Of a DNA stretch of 64,000 nt, positions 34,642-46,302 are shown piece after piece. Source of the stretch: Bidens hawaiensis (taxonomy: Eukaryota; Streptophyta; Magnoliopsida; Asterales; Asteraceae); NCBI GenBank assembly GCA_021521415.1, contig JAIQDT010007327.1:78716-142715 (forward strand). Reading direction: 5' to 3'. The notes below the pieces were generated by a model, which saw nothing but the letters and a program-made list of their open reading frames with translations, did no database searches and was not told where the DNA came from. The position numbers and the translations under genes were made by a program. Position 1 is the first letter of the stretch, and each line of letters starts with the position of its first letter.

Positions 34642-35945
34642 AAAAGATTTTTCTCAAACTCAACGGGTTGAGATTGATGAGACTTTTTCGCCGGTGGCAA
34701 TGCTAATGTCTATTAGGATATTATTTGCCATAACAGCATATTATGATTGTGATATTTGGCAAATGAATGTCAAAACCGCTCTTCTAAATGGGCATCTTGA
34801 AGAGGATGTCTATATGGTTCAGCCCGAAGGTTTTGTCGATCCACAACATCCTAATAAAGTATGCAAGTTAAAGAAGTCAATCTATGGATTATAACAAGCA
34901 TCAAGAGTTGGAATCACCGTTTTGATGAAGAGGTTAAGAAATTTGGATTCATCAAGAACGATATTGTGGCTTGTGTGTATAAGAAAGCTAGTGGAGCAAC
35001 ATTACTTTCCTAGTGTTGCATGTCAATGACATACTACTATTTGGAAATGACATTCCAATCTTGGAAGGTGTAAAAGCCTGGCTTGGGAGTTGTTTTTCCA
35101 TCAAGGATCTTGGTGAAACCGCCTATGTTTTGGAAATAAAGATCCATAGGGATAGATCAAGGCGGTTGATAGGTTTAAAACAAAATCTTGAAAAGATTCA
35201 AGATGGAAAACTCTAAGAAAGGTTTGGTACATATTCAAAGAGGAACGGTATTGAGTGCAACTCAATTTCCAAGCTCAAAGGATGAGCAAGATAAAATGAA
35301 AGGAATCCCATATGCTTCGGCTGTAGGATCCATCATGTATGGAATGATATGCACTAGACTGGATGTGTCATGCGCTTTGAGTATGACAAGTAGATACCAA
35401 CAAAATCCGGAAAGTAGCTATTGGATGGCGGTTAAGATCATATTGAAATATCTTAGAAGGACTAAGGATATGTTTCTAATATATGGCTGTGGTGAGGAGG
35501 AACTTACTGTTAAGGGATACACGGATGCGAGTTTCCAAACTGATCAAGATGATTCTCGATCACATTCGGGATATGTTATCGTTATGAATGGTGGATCCGT
35601 CTCTTGGAAGAGCGCAAAACAAGATGTGGGAGCGTCGTCCACCACTGAATCGAAATACATCACTGCCTCATTGGCAGCTCAAGAAGCTGCGCCGATCTAG
35701 GGGTAGTCTATTCCATTCAGGACCCCCTAGATATCTTTTGTGACAACGAGGGTATGATTTATCAAATCAAGGAACCCCGTGCTCATCAAAAGACAAGGCA
35801 CATTGAGCGGAGATTCAACTACATAATGGATGAAGTTGGAAAAGGTAAGATATGTATTCGCAAAGTTCACACGATCAAAACATTGCGGGTCTACTCACGA
35901 AGCTCATTGAAAGGCCTAAACATGAGGGTCATACTTGCACCTTAG
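34642..35945 (+). pseudogene. pol: E2 pol, second part: RT and RNase H
   Basis: It resumes with the AAAAG duplication and RT text (FSPVAMLMSIRILFAITAY, QMNVKTALLNGHLEEDVYMV, KSIYGL). The active site near 35013 reads HVNDILLFGND instead of YVDDILLFGND, so a catalytic Asp is lost. RNase H follows: GYTDASFQTDQDDSRSHSGY, SSTTESKYITASLAAQEAAP, and a tail HQKTRHIERRFNYI. Stops or shifts occur near 34892, 35213 and 35698. It aligns throughout with E4. Confidence 0.8.
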
Positions 35946-36756
35946 GACTTCGATATTCTAGAGATTCGACTTGTTCTATTTTGTATTTGGATATCGGCAC
36001 AATTGTGATTTTAACTCATTCATATAATTTTGGTTTATGATTATGACTTTTGAGTTATGTTCCATTTTAGCATGTTTAAATCCGTGAATAAGTTATTTAT
36101 TCTAAATCTTCGTAGTCGCTCATATCTATGGGAACAAATATGAAGGTACGACTACTATAAACTTGGATTGGTGGATATTGATAAGGTATGAATATAGAGC
36201 AAGAGTTTGCTGCAAAGGTTCATAGATATCTGTGGGATATTAATATTGGACTGACCCGCCTTCAAATTTTACTGCATGGAATCCTTATGACTGGTGGTCA
36301 TAAGTTAACTTGAGTAAAGGCGAATATCATAGTATCCTCTGACCTGAGATATGTATTAGTTCTTGATATTCACCAAATATTATGCTTTGACTTAGTTCTT
36401 CACTGCTCTGAAACATGACGATACATAAGGCTAAGCTCAAGTGTAGCACAAGGTGATAGTGAGAGATCTATGTAGTCAATAGGGGATTTGTCCCTCTTAT
36501 TCATTGAGAGTACGATGTCTAAGACCTGATAAGTTAAATCAGTAGAGAATGATCACTCTGTGTCCCTTGATTTAACATGACATCTGTGGCAAAAGAATAA
36601 ATGATATATTCACCCAAATCATTTTCAAGTGAGGGACTTGACGGGGATGATGTTATTGAATGGCACTCTGTCATACGTATTAGGGGTAGTAAACCGTTGT
36701 TAGGCGGTATTAGATATTTGCATCAATCTTCTATGTATCTTGTGCAAGTGGGAGAT
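35946..36756 (+). other. E2 3' untranslated region and polypurine tract
   Basis: No gene. It is homologous to the E4 3' UTR (41507-42285). The end, CAAGTGGGAGAT at 36745-36756, is the polypurine tract before the 3' LTR. E4 has the identical tract. Confidence 0.7.
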
Positions 36757-37237
36757 TGTTGGAATCGGTCTGCCCAAGACACATATTTGAGTTGATGTGG
36801 CTAGTAACTTATGATCCAAGTCAGGTCATACCCAATAACAAGCTAGACAAACACCCACGATATTTATTTTAAGATATCATCTAATGAATAAATATCAACA
36901 CTCACGATATTTAGAAAATGAGTTTCTAAATATTTGCACTTATGTGGTAAATAAATTATATAGATAATTTATAGAGAGATGTTATATAATGTTATTTAAG
37001 TTGGTTAAATAACATGATGCATGTTACCTACAATATGTTATGTTACATTTTATATTATGTAACAAATATAACATAAGTAATTAAAATTGAAAGAGTTTAA
37101 ATTTTGGGTGGGAAATATCTTTCTCTCTCATCTATTTATTAATAAACCATTTCAAGAACATGCATGAGAAGAGATTGGCCAAGAGAAGTGTGAAAATGTT
37201 TTAACTTTGCTCTTTCTCTCTCACTCACAAAAGCAAG
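36757..37237 (+). repeat. E2 3' LTR, truncated
   Basis: It begins TGTTGGAATCGG like the 5' LTR and stays alignable to CAAAAGCAAG at 37237, about halfway, where it joins family-A LTR sequence. About 400 bp of LTR and roughly 250-300 bp of the host LTR are missing, so one deletion spans the junction. Confidence 0.8.
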
Positions 37238-37460
37238 ACATAATATTTTGTACAGCAAGTAGTCGCACCTGACATTCCACCTAGAAACTGTAAATATATT
37301 TCCTATGTATCTTCATTGATTACTATGAATGGAAATCTTTTAAGTGTATAGCGTATTTGTTAGTTCTGTGTTTTTAAAGAAACATATTGATTATTATTCT
37401 TTCCGCCTTTAATAATCTAGGGGTTATCACAATGGTTATTCGTAATCCGTCTTGTCAGCA
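37238..37460 (+). repeat. A2 3' LTR, right part
   Basis: Contains ATAATATTTT, CACCTGACATTCCACC, ATGGAAATCTTTTAAG, TTCCGCC and CTTGTCAGCA, matching in order the right part of the LTR at 59744-60722. This is the missing end of the LTR split at 17305. Confidence 0.7.
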
Positions 37461-37789
37461 TATAATTGTGGGTTACGAGTTTGATAGTGAAGAAAATCGA
37501 TCCTGAGAAAGACTTGCCACATTGATGTTTACATTGTTTCCATTCTTGGAGCTTCAGTAGTAATGTTGCGGGTTGGTTGTGGTGTCACTTGGAAGCTGAC
37601 CCGTGTTTTCTGAAGATTTATCTCTTAACTCGAACTGTCTCTGAGTGCCTTTCTAATTTTCTATCACTAGCTTCTACAAAGCATCAAAATTTGAGTGCAC
37701 TGACTCGTATGATTTACCTGAAGACCCTTTCTGCTGGTCTTGATTCTTGACACTCGATAAACTACTACTCTAGTTACCCCTTTGTTATA
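37461..37789 (+). other. Sequence after the A2 LTR
   Basis: TGGGTTACGAG near 37469 equals the candidate primer site of the inverted family-A copy (54919 region), so about 100-200 bases may be the start of an element interior. No gag is recognisable before the Ty3 fragment. Confidence 0.35.
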
Positions 37790-38850
37790 ACCCCGACTAC
37801 TGTTCTAATTATATGAACCCTGCTGATAACCACCTTGTTGGTAATTACCCTGTTGTCGATTATGAATAGTTCTTTGAAACTTCGGGTGGTTCCTCAGGCA
37901 AGGGTGGTAGGTGTTTGAATAAAAACATTGGCCTTTGGAGTCCCGTTAGCATAATTAACCTCTTCGGGTTCATCTTTATACTCGAGGAAATCTTCTGCTT
38001 TAAGCCCGAGTTCCCCACAGTCTTCACAAACCGGGAATTTTACCCCGACTTTACCAACCTCCCACCTTTTATTTTTCTTGTACATTGCCAACTCTCATTC
38101 CAACTCAGCTATCAATTGAGAATCACTCGAGGCTGATTTTACAGATCTTGTGTTCACTTGTTTCCTCATTCCTTTGGCTGATTCTTCGGACTTAGAAACT
38201 TAAAACATGAACTCAAGGAAATCTGAATGGTCCTCTTTTGGCTGGTTTAACAGTTGACCAATACACGAGGGTTTTAAATGTTTTCTGGCCTCATTCGTCT
38301 TCGACTGTGAATAATACTCATTTAGGAGCGCCTGTTGCTTGTCATCCCAACTTCTAATACTATGAATCGATAGTGAGTAAAACAGTGTTTTGCTTTGTCA
38401 TCAATAAGAACTAGAATAACCGTAACGGAACCTCATCCTGGTCAAACATACAATCGACCTGCAAATAGCCAAAAAATTAGGCAAATGAGAATACAAGTAT
38501 TCTGAGGCCATCCCGTGAAAATGGGGGCACAATGTAAATGTAAAACAACCGTGATTTAAATGTTTGTCGCCCTAGTATACGAACATTCGGGACTATCGGG
38601 AATGTACCATCTGAAATGGTCGGTATAAACCGAGTGTTTACACTCTGAACTAGGGCCACATAGTTTCTTCTTCTCTGACCTTAATTAATCAAACCTCCTC
38701 TGTTAACCTGAATTACCTGGCCTCTGTCAACTCTGCCCGCTTTATTAATTTTTTTTCTCCCAATACCGCTTCTACCCCTATTTATGTTCAACAGCCTTAC
38801 ACCTCCTTGGTTCACTAGTTCTTCTACCTCTTCTTCCCAACCATCATTAA
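37790..38850 (-). pseudogene. gag: Degenerate Ty3-type gag fragment 1
   Basis: On the minus strand, frames with many breaks spell blocks of a plant Ty3 gag: a capsid-like VPLRLF..., then SIRSWDDKQQALLNEYYSQS (about 38340), LIAELE, KFPVCEDCGELG, EEVNYANG, and SNTYHP.LRNHPKF followed by a Gln/Asn/Gly-rich tail (NRQQGNYQQGGYQQG near 37840). This order matches Retrotrans_gag proteins. The zinc knuckle is eroded and no pol follows. The longest open piece is 65 codons (37894-38091). Confidence 0.55.
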
Positions 38851-40582
38851 ATTCAATTACCGACTCAAACCCTTCGTTTTTCCTGATCCTCCAATCCTCC
38901 CCATTACTTCCACCCTGACCCTAATTTGATTCATCCTGTTCCCCGTCTTCTTCTTCATCCATAATATGAATACTTATGTAATCTTCATCAAGAAATAATG
39001 AAATCTGTGTCTGGGGGTATTATATGGGGCTGATGGTCCTGGTTCATTGTTTCTTTGGTTTCGGTTTCTAGATAAGTGAGCTGAGTTGTTCAGGTTTGGT
39101 TATTGGTTGGAATTTATTAGTAGGATTGGGTTTTTTTTGGTAGGATCTTGGTTGTTACTGTGATTTGGTTGAAATACCCTTAGGAACGAACGGAAAACTC
39201 ATTTGTCCTTAGATTTCGTTCTTGTAAACCACAAAACCCAATCCAAACCATGTTAAAATTTTAATAGACGTTTTGACATTGATAAATTGAATGTTTGATA
39301 CTCAATATGTATTCAGAAGGTAATCATGATCAAGAATGAGGGTTTTAACTGTAGATTTGGTCATGTTTGGACATTTTTTAACAATTAAATTATTATCTAA
39401 CCTTAATTCACTAATTGGACATTAAACTGATCTTAAAATCAATATAAATTGTTAGGATATATCGTCGGTGATGCATGATGACCGTCATTTTAGTCATGCA
39501 AAAACTTAATTAACCTAAGTAGCTAGGGTAAGTTAGGTATCTTATCCACCAGGAGTATGTGGTCAGTGCAACATTTAACCAATTTCTAATATTATGAAGT
39601 AACAGTATGAGCGCTGATCACACTAGCAAGAGATTGGTATTAAATCAAACAAATAAACAAAGCAAGTTTTAATCAATAAACAAGACAAATCACACCCGGG
39701 TTTCAAACAATTAAATAAACAGTAATCTCATGTCACTTAACATATTAATCATCAATGATCAAATCAGATTGACTAAGTAGGCAAACCTTAGGTATCAACA
39801 ATCGCGAACACACAACACTAGTTATCAGACAGTTCCTGCATGTGTGACCCAACAAAGGGCAATTTTACGCTTAGTCATATTCAAACTAGTCAAAACAACC
39901 CTATAATCAATTCTCATAGCAACTGGCAAACTAATCATTCTGATTGAAATAAACCTAAACTGACTGTGTGTAATACCAAACATCAGTACTCACAGATTAA
40001 TCAAAGATAATTACAAATAATTCGTCCTTAAACACATGAGAAAAACTAAAAAATGCAACACTCTACAACACGGTTACGATTCGAGTGGATTAGCAGCTCA
40101 TGATGTTGACAGAATCTTGAATCTTCATGGAGTCTAGAGTTGATTTGATGGAATAATAGTGGTTTTTCCTCTCCAAGAATAGTTTCCAGCCTCTAGAGAT
40201 ATGTTTATTTTTTCAAATCCTAACTTAATCTTGATATAGGGTTTTTAATTAGTGACTCCCGTACTTTTAATTTGGTCTAGCATATGTTACTCTAGTTTTA
40301 GCAAATGGTACTCTAGCTTAGGAAATGGTACTTTAAATTTAGAGTATGATACTCTAATTCAGCAAACCATACTTTAAACACTCCTGATGTACGCTTCTCC
40401 TACGCTCAACATATGATACTCTGTTTTCAGCTAATGTTATGCTAAACTAAATTTTACCAAGATTGTACTGTTTTTTATAACACATTATCACAAATCATCT
40501 CTGGTCTTCATCTCTTGCTCGTACAAGCCCAAATTAACCGCATTATTATCTTATGACCTGTGACATAACAAACACGTATGAA
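38851..40582. other. Gene-free region left of E4
   Basis: No coding signal on either strand. Parts may be LTR or leader of the Ty3 element, but I could not place LTR ends. The right part holds a small motif array (40279-40435) described separately. The final bases GTAAC (40583-40587) are the E4 target duplication. Confidence 0.45.
40279..40435. repeat. Dispersed ATGGTACTCTAG motif array
   Basis: Six variants of ATRKTACTCTA or its shortened form occur at about 40281, 40304, 40325, 40345, 40367 and 40421, four of them spaced 20-23 bases apart. Composition and style resemble the motif arrays of the SIRE-like elements, but no element is attached. Confidence 0.5.
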
Positions 40583-40587
40583 GTAAC
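40583..40587 (+). other. Target site duplication of E4 (left copy)
   Basis: GTAAC here is repeated at 48986-48990, immediately outside the E4 ends. This confirms both boundaries. Confidence 0.92.
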
Positions 40588-41506
40588 TGTTGGGTTTCTA
40601 TGGAATTTACAAACTTAGTTAACCGTTTAACTAGTTATAATTAATGCGGAAACGTGATAGACAAACTAACCATATGAACAACCTAGTTTATTCATTGCAA
40701 GATTACCAATAATCTATTTACTAGAAACCCGAAGCTAGGATCACATGATACGGGAACAACTAAACTATCAAAGCATATAAACACTTACAATCTTAATCCT
40801 TTAAGATTTTAGTAGGTGGTTGAAGAAGATGATGATGAATGCAAGACTTTCAAAGGAAAACTCTCAAACCGAATATACCCCGAGCCTCCAACACGCACCG
40901 AGCTATGCTAGGGAGCTTGAACACGAAAAACCCGAGCCCCTTTTTCTTCCCTTCTTGGCCGTGAGGTAGAGAAGAAAAGAAAAGAAGTTTTTGTGTTTAT
41001 GATTACTTGAAAGTTGTAAACACTTGATCATTATTTATGCTCACATGCAAACACCATCACATGGGTTTATACAAGTCCACACTCCACCCTTTTGCATGTT
41101 AATAATTTGACCAAGTTAGTGGGGTGTGGGGCCCACCCAAAACCGGCCCCAATATTGTTTTTTTTTTTTTTTTTATTTTATTTTATATATTTTATACTTT
41201 ATAAAATATATAAACACCCCATCTTTTATAAACCATTTTATAAAAGAATACATAGTTAAATAATTATTCCAATAATAATTATTTGAATAAATAAATTAAC
41301 CAATTAATTATTTAATACTTTCAAGTAATTATTCAGAAACCCGTTTTTCTGAATATGTCGTGTTCTGTATTTGTCTTATAGATCTTATCTTAACAAATAC
41401 ATAATTGGTGTGTGTCTAACTCGTTATTGGGTATGACCCGACTTGGATCAAACATAACTAGCCACATTAACTTAATTATGTGTCTCGGGCATACGATATT
41501 CCAACA
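40588..41506 (-). repeat. E4 3' LTR
   Basis: On the minus strand it begins TGTTGGAATATCG and ends CCCAACA. It contains a 17-base T run (plus strand, about 41158-41174) identical in length to that of the other LTR. A TATA-like GCATAAATAAT lies on the minus strand near 41031-41041. Confidence 0.93.
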
Positions 41507-42285
41507 ATCTCCCACTTGCACGAGACTCATAGGAAGTTAATGCTAATGGTGAATACCGCCTAACAACAGGTCACCACCCCTAGTGTGTTTGACTAAGTGC
41601 CATTCAATAACATCATCCCCTTCAAGTCCATACTTGATATGATATAGGTAAGTTTTATCATTACATCCCTTTGTTACTAGATGTCCTGTCAAATCGAAGA
41701 GACATAGATTGATCATTCTCTCATTGATTTAACTTAACAGGCCTTAGACATCTAAACTCTCAACACATAAGAGGAACAAATCCCATCTTGACTGCATACA
41801 TCCTTGTTGACATCTCGTATGATATCTGAGCTCTTTCTTTTATGTCATCGTGTTACCGAAAAACAAAGAAGAGAGTCAAGTTATCAGACTTGATGAAAGG
41901 TCAGATCCAATATGCATCTCAGGTCAAAGGACACAATGATACTCGCCTTTACTCAAGGATTACTTATGATCAGTTGCACTAACTCCATGCAGTGATCCTC
42001 GAGAGCGGATCATGTCCAATATTTGTATCCCACAAATATCTATGAACCTTGGTGGCAAACCTATGCCTTATATTCATCACATGAATATCAACCAATCCAG
42101 GTTCATAATAGTCTTACCTTCATACTTGTTCCCACAAGCATGATCGACTACGGACGTTTAGAACAACATAAGTCATTCATGGATTAAACATGCAAAAATA
42201 GAACATAACTCATTTAATAATTAAAACTTAATTAATTTCATGAGATACCCATTACATTCGTTCTTAAACAAACACTAAACACGGA
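41507..42285 (-). other. E4 3' untranslated region with polypurine tract
   Basis: No gene. CAAGTGGGAGAT (minus strand, 41507-41518) abuts the 3' LTR. The rest aligns loosely with the E2 3' UTR (35946-36756). Confidence 0.8.
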
Positions 42286-45200
42286 TTAAATCCACTCACT
42301 AGAATACCGAAGTCCTAATGCACAAACATGACCCTCATGCTTTGGCCTATCGAGAAGCTTCGTGAGTGGGTCCGCAATATTTTGATCGGTATGAACTTTA
42401 TGAATACATATTTTTCTCTTTTCAACTTCATCCCTTATGTAGTTGAATCTGCGCTCAATGTGCCTCGTTTTCTGATGAGCACGAGGCTCCTTGATCTGTG
42501 CAATAGCACCCTCATTGTCACAGAATATCTCTAGGGGCTCCTGAATGGAAGAGATAATCCCTAGATCCATGATGAACTTTTTCATCCATGCAGCCTCTTG
42601 GGCTGCCATTGAAGCGGCGATGTACTCAGATTCTGTAGTGGATAACGCGACAACATCCTGCTTCGAACTCTTCCAAGAGACAGCGCCTCCATTTAAGATG
42701 AAAACATATCCCGATTGTGACCGAGAATCATCTCGGTCAGTTTGGAAACTCGCATCCACGTAACCCTTTACGACGAGTTCCTCCTCACCAGACCCATATA
42801 TTAAAAACATATCCTTAGTCCTTCTAAGGTATTTTAATATATTCTTGACAGCCATCCAATGACTGTCACCTGGGTTGTGCTGGTATCTACTTGTTATGCT
42901 TAAAGCATACGAGACATCCGGTCTAGTGCACATCATTGCATACATAATAGATCCTATTGCCGAAGCATAAGGAACATGCTTCATCCTATCCTGCTCTTCC
43001 TTAGAGCTAGGACTTTGGGATGAGCTTAATACGGTTCCTCTAGGAATAGGCACCAAACCTTTCTTAGAGTTTTCCATCCTAAACCTCTTTAGGATTTTAT
43101 CAATGTACGCACTTTGATTGAGTCCGATCAATTTCCTTTGTCTATCCCTATAGACTTTTATTCCCAAGATATATGTCGCTTCTCCAAGATCCTTAATTGA
43201 GAAACGACTACTTAACCACGTTTTAACGTTTTCCATACTTGGTATATCATTTCCAAATAAAAGTATATCATCGACATACAAAATAAGGAAAATGATTATA
43301 CTCCCACTAGCCCATTTATACACACATGCCTCATCACCGTTTTGGACGAAACCAAACGCTTTGATTTCTTCATTAAAACGATGATTCCACATCCGTGATG
43401 CTTGTTTCAATCCGTAGATTGATTTCCTTAACTTACAAACTTTATCAGGATTAGATGGATCGACAAAACCTTCAGGCTGAACCATATGGACATCTTCCTC
43501 AAGATATCCATTTAGAAAAGCGGTCTTGACATCCATTTGCCATATCTCATAATCAAAATGAGCTGCAATGGCAAACAATATCCTGATCGACTTAAGCATC
43601 GCGACTGGCGAGAAGGTTTCATCATAATCAATCCCTTGAGTTTGCGTGAAACCTTTTGCGACAAGTCGAGCTTTGTAAGTATCTAAATTTCCATGCATAT
43701 CGGTCTTCTTTTTGAAGACCCACTTACATCCAACCAGTTTGGAGTTAAGTGGACGATCAACCAATTCCCAAACTTGGTTATCGTGCATGGATTGCATCTC
43801 GGCGCTCATGGCTTCAAGCCATTTGTCACAATCAGGTTGTGACATAGCATCTTTGTAGGAGATCGGTTCATCCGAATCAATCAAGTAGCAATCATCCACA
43901 AGAAATCCATATCTCTTGGGAGGTTGACTAACCCTACTAGATCTGCGAGCAACGTGCGTATGATCAACCATTTGATCATCTTCAACATCCTCGTGTTGAA
44001 AGCTAGTATCGACCAACTGTGTATCATCCAGTGATTCTTGAACCTCTTCAAGTTCCACTCTCTTTTCACTAGGTCCTTCCATAAGGAACCTAGTTTCTAA
44101 GAAGTATCCTTTGCGTGAAACAAACACTCTTTGTTCACTAGGATCATAGAATATATATCCTATATCATCCTTTGGGTATCCTATGAAGACACACCTGATG
44201 GATCGAGCCTCAAGCTTATTTGGGGTGTCACGTTTAACATAAACTATGCATCCCCATATCCTTAAATATGAAAAGGATGGAACCTTTCCATGCCACACTT
44301 CATAGGGTATTCGATCCACCTTTTTGGTCGGGGCCATATTCAAAATACGAGCCGCTGTGAGTAGCGCATATCCCCAAAATGATGGCGGTAGTGAGCTTCG
44401 TGCCATCATTGATCGAACCATGTCCAACAGTGTTCGATTCCTCCTCTCGGATACTCCGTTATGTTGAGGAGTTCCAGGAGGAGTGAGCTGTGAAATAATT
44501 CCACAATCTCTAAGATGACTTTGAAAGGTATCACTTAGGTATTCGCCTCCTCTATCGGAGCGGAGTACCTTGATTGTTCGGTTGAGCTGATTTTGCACTT
44601 CATTTTGAAATTCTTTGAACATTTCAAAGGCTTCATGTTTGTGTTTCATTAGATAAACATACCCATATCGACTAAAATCGTCGGTAAAGGTAATGAAGTA
44701 CCTTTCACTATTCCTACTAGTTGGCTTGAAAGGTCCGCATACATCCGTATGTATGATACCTAACAAATCCTTAGCCCTTTCATTTGTACCTTTGAAAGGC
44801 TCTTTGGTCATCTTGCCTTGAATACAAGATTCACACTCATCAAACGAACCTAACTCGTTTGTTTTCAAAAGACCATTCTTTTGGAGAGTGTTTATACGAT
44901 TCTTGTTTATGTGTCCAAGGCGACAATGCCAAATGTAGGAATCACTCAAACCCTTTTTGAGTCTTTTAGTAGAAGTTTGATATAATGAGCTATTTGAGGT
45001 ATTATCATGAACCAATTCATAAATACCGTTGTTTGGTACAGCTTTAAAATAAAAGATACCATTAGATGACACATGCATTTCCGATCCTACAAATTTAAAG
45101 TCAAAGTTACATTGTCTAAGAAGGTGCACAGAAATAATGTTCCTAGTCAAACTAGGAGCATACAAAACATTTTTTAAAACAACTTCCAAACCACTTGGAA

Positions 45201-46302
45201 GTGATAAAGTGAAGTCTCCTCTAGCGACCACGTGTACTCTTGCACCGTTGCCCATGAAAAGATTCACTTCGCCCTTCTTTAAGTCTTCATTCTTTTTGAA
45301 CCCCTGCAACCAATTGCAAATATGAGTTCCACATCCGGTATCCAATACCCATGTGTTAGAAGAAATAAGATTTAGCTCAACATTAATCATAAAGACATTA
45401 CCCGAGGTATGCGCCGCATTCCTCTTGTCTTTTAGCTCTTTTAGGTAGACCGGGCAATTGCGTTTCCAGTGTCCGGTCTCCCCACAACCAAAACAAGGAT
45501 CATCCTTATGACCCCTTGGTTCCACAACCTTTTGTTTCTTTGCCATAACCGGTGATTTGCCCTTACCCTTAAGATGCATAGGGGGACCCTTCCTTTTAGC
45601 TACCTTAGCCTTAAGATTGGGTTGAGATCGATTCTTGGATCTTCCTTCATTGATTGCAAACACGGGTAAAACCCTTTTGCCCATGCTCGCCTCGGCTGTT
45701 TTAAGCATTGAGTGAAGTTCTCCAATGGTTTTGTCCCACCCGTTCATGTTATAATTTAACACGAAAGTGTCGAACCTTTTCGACAAAGAGTTAAGGATCA
45801 AATCCGTTGCTAACTCATTTGAGATGGGACAATTGAGCTTAGTGAGCCGATCAATATAACTTTTCATCTTAAGTACATAAGATGAAACTGGTTGACTATC
45901 ATCCATTCTACATGCATGTAAGGCTCGAACCGTTTCGAACCTTTCCACTCTCGATTGCTTAAGGAACATTTCCTTAAGTTGAGTAATCATGTCGTACGCA
46001 TTATGGTTTTCGAAATCCTTTTGGATTTCGGGAACCATAGTCGCCAACATGAGGCATGATACTTGAATGGAATCTTCCGTGAGTTTGACCCAATTCATGT
46101 ATTCGACCTCAGTTCCCTCTTCCGGTTCTTCGGGGATAGGTGTTTCCAAAACATGATATAATTTTTCTTGTTTTAGAACAATCCTTAAATTTCGGAACCA
46201 ATCCGAAAAGTTATTGTGGTTAAGACGGTCTTTAGCGAGAATAGATCGGAGAGATACGTTTTGGACGTTAGGGATAATGTTGTCGTCGACGTGTGTGGCC
46301 AT
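42286..46302 (-). CDS. gag-pol: E4 gag-pol polyprotein, intact
   Basis: Residues are counted from the upstream in-frame ATG at 46326 (1346 codons). The likelier start is Met9 at 46302, because E2 starts there and CTGCAG directly precedes it. Gag (about 30-240) is UBN2-like: DWFRNLRIVLKQEK, MITQLKEMFLKQSR. A CCHC knuckle CFGCGETGHWKRNC is at about 276-290. Protease WVLDTGCGTHI is near 325. Pre-integrase IWHCRLGHINKN is near 465. Integrase has HTDVCGPF (530), DDFSRYGYVYL (552), RSDRGGEY (588) and NGVSERRNRT (625). RT has QMDVKTAFLNGYLEEDV and the catalytic YVDDILLFGND near 1017. RNase H has YVDASFQTDRDDSRS (1193) and STTESEYIAAS (1232). One frame for gag and pol is usual in plant copia. Confidence 0.95.
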   Translation of the reverse strand: MATHVDDNIIPNVQNVSLRSILAKDRLNHNNFSDWFRNLRIVLKQEKLYHVLETPIPEEPEEGTEVEYMNWVKLTEDSIQVSCLMLATMVPEIQKDFENHNAYDMITQLKEMFLKQSRVERFETVRALHACRMDDSQPVSSYVLKMKSYIDRLTKLNCPISNELATDLILNSLSKRFDTFVLNYNMNGWDKTIGELHSMLKTAEASMGKRVLPVFAINEGRSKNRSQPNLKAKVAKRKGPPMHLKGKGKSPVMAKKQKVVEPRGHKDDPCFGCGETGHWKRNCPVYLKELKDKRNAAHTSGNVFMINVELNLISSNTWVLDTGCGTHICNWLQGFKKNEDLKKGEVNLFMGNGARVHVVARGDFTLSLPSGLEVVLKNVLYAPSLTRNIISVHLLRQCNFDFKFVGSEMHVSSNGIFYFKAVPNNGIYELVHDNTSNSSLYQTSTKRLKKGLSDSYIWHCRLGHINKNRINTLQKNGLLKTNELGSFDECESCIQGKMTKEPFKGTNERAKDLLGIIHTDVCGPFKPTSRNSERYFITFTDDFSRYGYVYLMKHKHEAFEMFKEFQNEVQNQLNRTIKVLRSDRGGEYLSDTFQSHLRDCGIISQLTPPGTPQHNGVSERRNRTLLDMVRSMMARSSLPPSFWGYALLTAARILNMAPTKKVDRIPYEVWHGKVPSFSYLRIWGCIVYVKRDTPNKLEARSIRCVFIGYPKDDIGYIFYDPSEQRVFVSRKGYFLETRFLMEGPSEKRVELEEVQESLDDTQLVDTSFQHEDVEDDQMVDHTHVARRSSRVSQPPKRYGFLVDDCYLIDSDEPISYKDAMSQPDCDKWLEAMSAEMQSMHDNQVWELVDRPLNSKLVGCKWVFKKKTDMHGNLDTYKARLVAKGFTQTQGIDYDETFSPVAMLKSIRILFAIAAHFDYEIWQMDVKTAFLNGYLEEDVHMVQPEGFVDPSNPDKVCKLRKSIYGLKQASRMWNHRFNEEIKAFGFVQNGDEACVYKWASGSIIIFLILYVDDILLFGNDIPSMENVKTWLSSRFSIKDLGEATYILGIKVYRDRQRKLIGLNQSAYIDKILKRFRMENSKKGLVPIPRGTVLSSSQSPSSKEEQDRMKHVPYASAIGSIMYAMMCTRPDVSYALSITSRYQHNPGDSHWMAVKNILKYLRRTKDMFLIYGSGEEELVVKGYVDASFQTDRDDSRSQSGYVFILNGGAVSWKSSKQDVVALSTTESEYIAASMAAQEAAWMKKFIMDLGIISSIQEPLEIFCDNEGAIAQIKEPRAHQKTRHIERRFNYIRDEVEKRKICIHKVHTDQNIADPLTKLLDRPKHEGHVCALGLRYSSEWI

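Larger units (their letters stand above)
17306..37237 (+). mobile_element. E2: old Ty1/copia element, interrupted by E3
   Basis: It has a complete 887 bp 5' LTR, primer site, gag, protease, integrase, RT, RNase H, 3' UTR, polypurine tract and a truncated 3' LTR. It is homologous throughout to the intact E4. E3 occupies 22358-34641 inside its RT gene, so the E2 sequence proper is about 7.6 kb. The 3' LTR lacks its right half, lost together with part of the host A2 LTR, so no target duplication can be checked. The two LTRs differ at roughly 8% of positions by hand alignment, well above E3, in agreement with the nesting order. Confidence 0.85.

Noticed and set aside
34514..34894. 126-codon frame that could be read as a chimeric gene
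   Set aside because: It is an accidental join of the E3 3' LTR with E2 RT; the LTR part is the same chance frame found at 22634.
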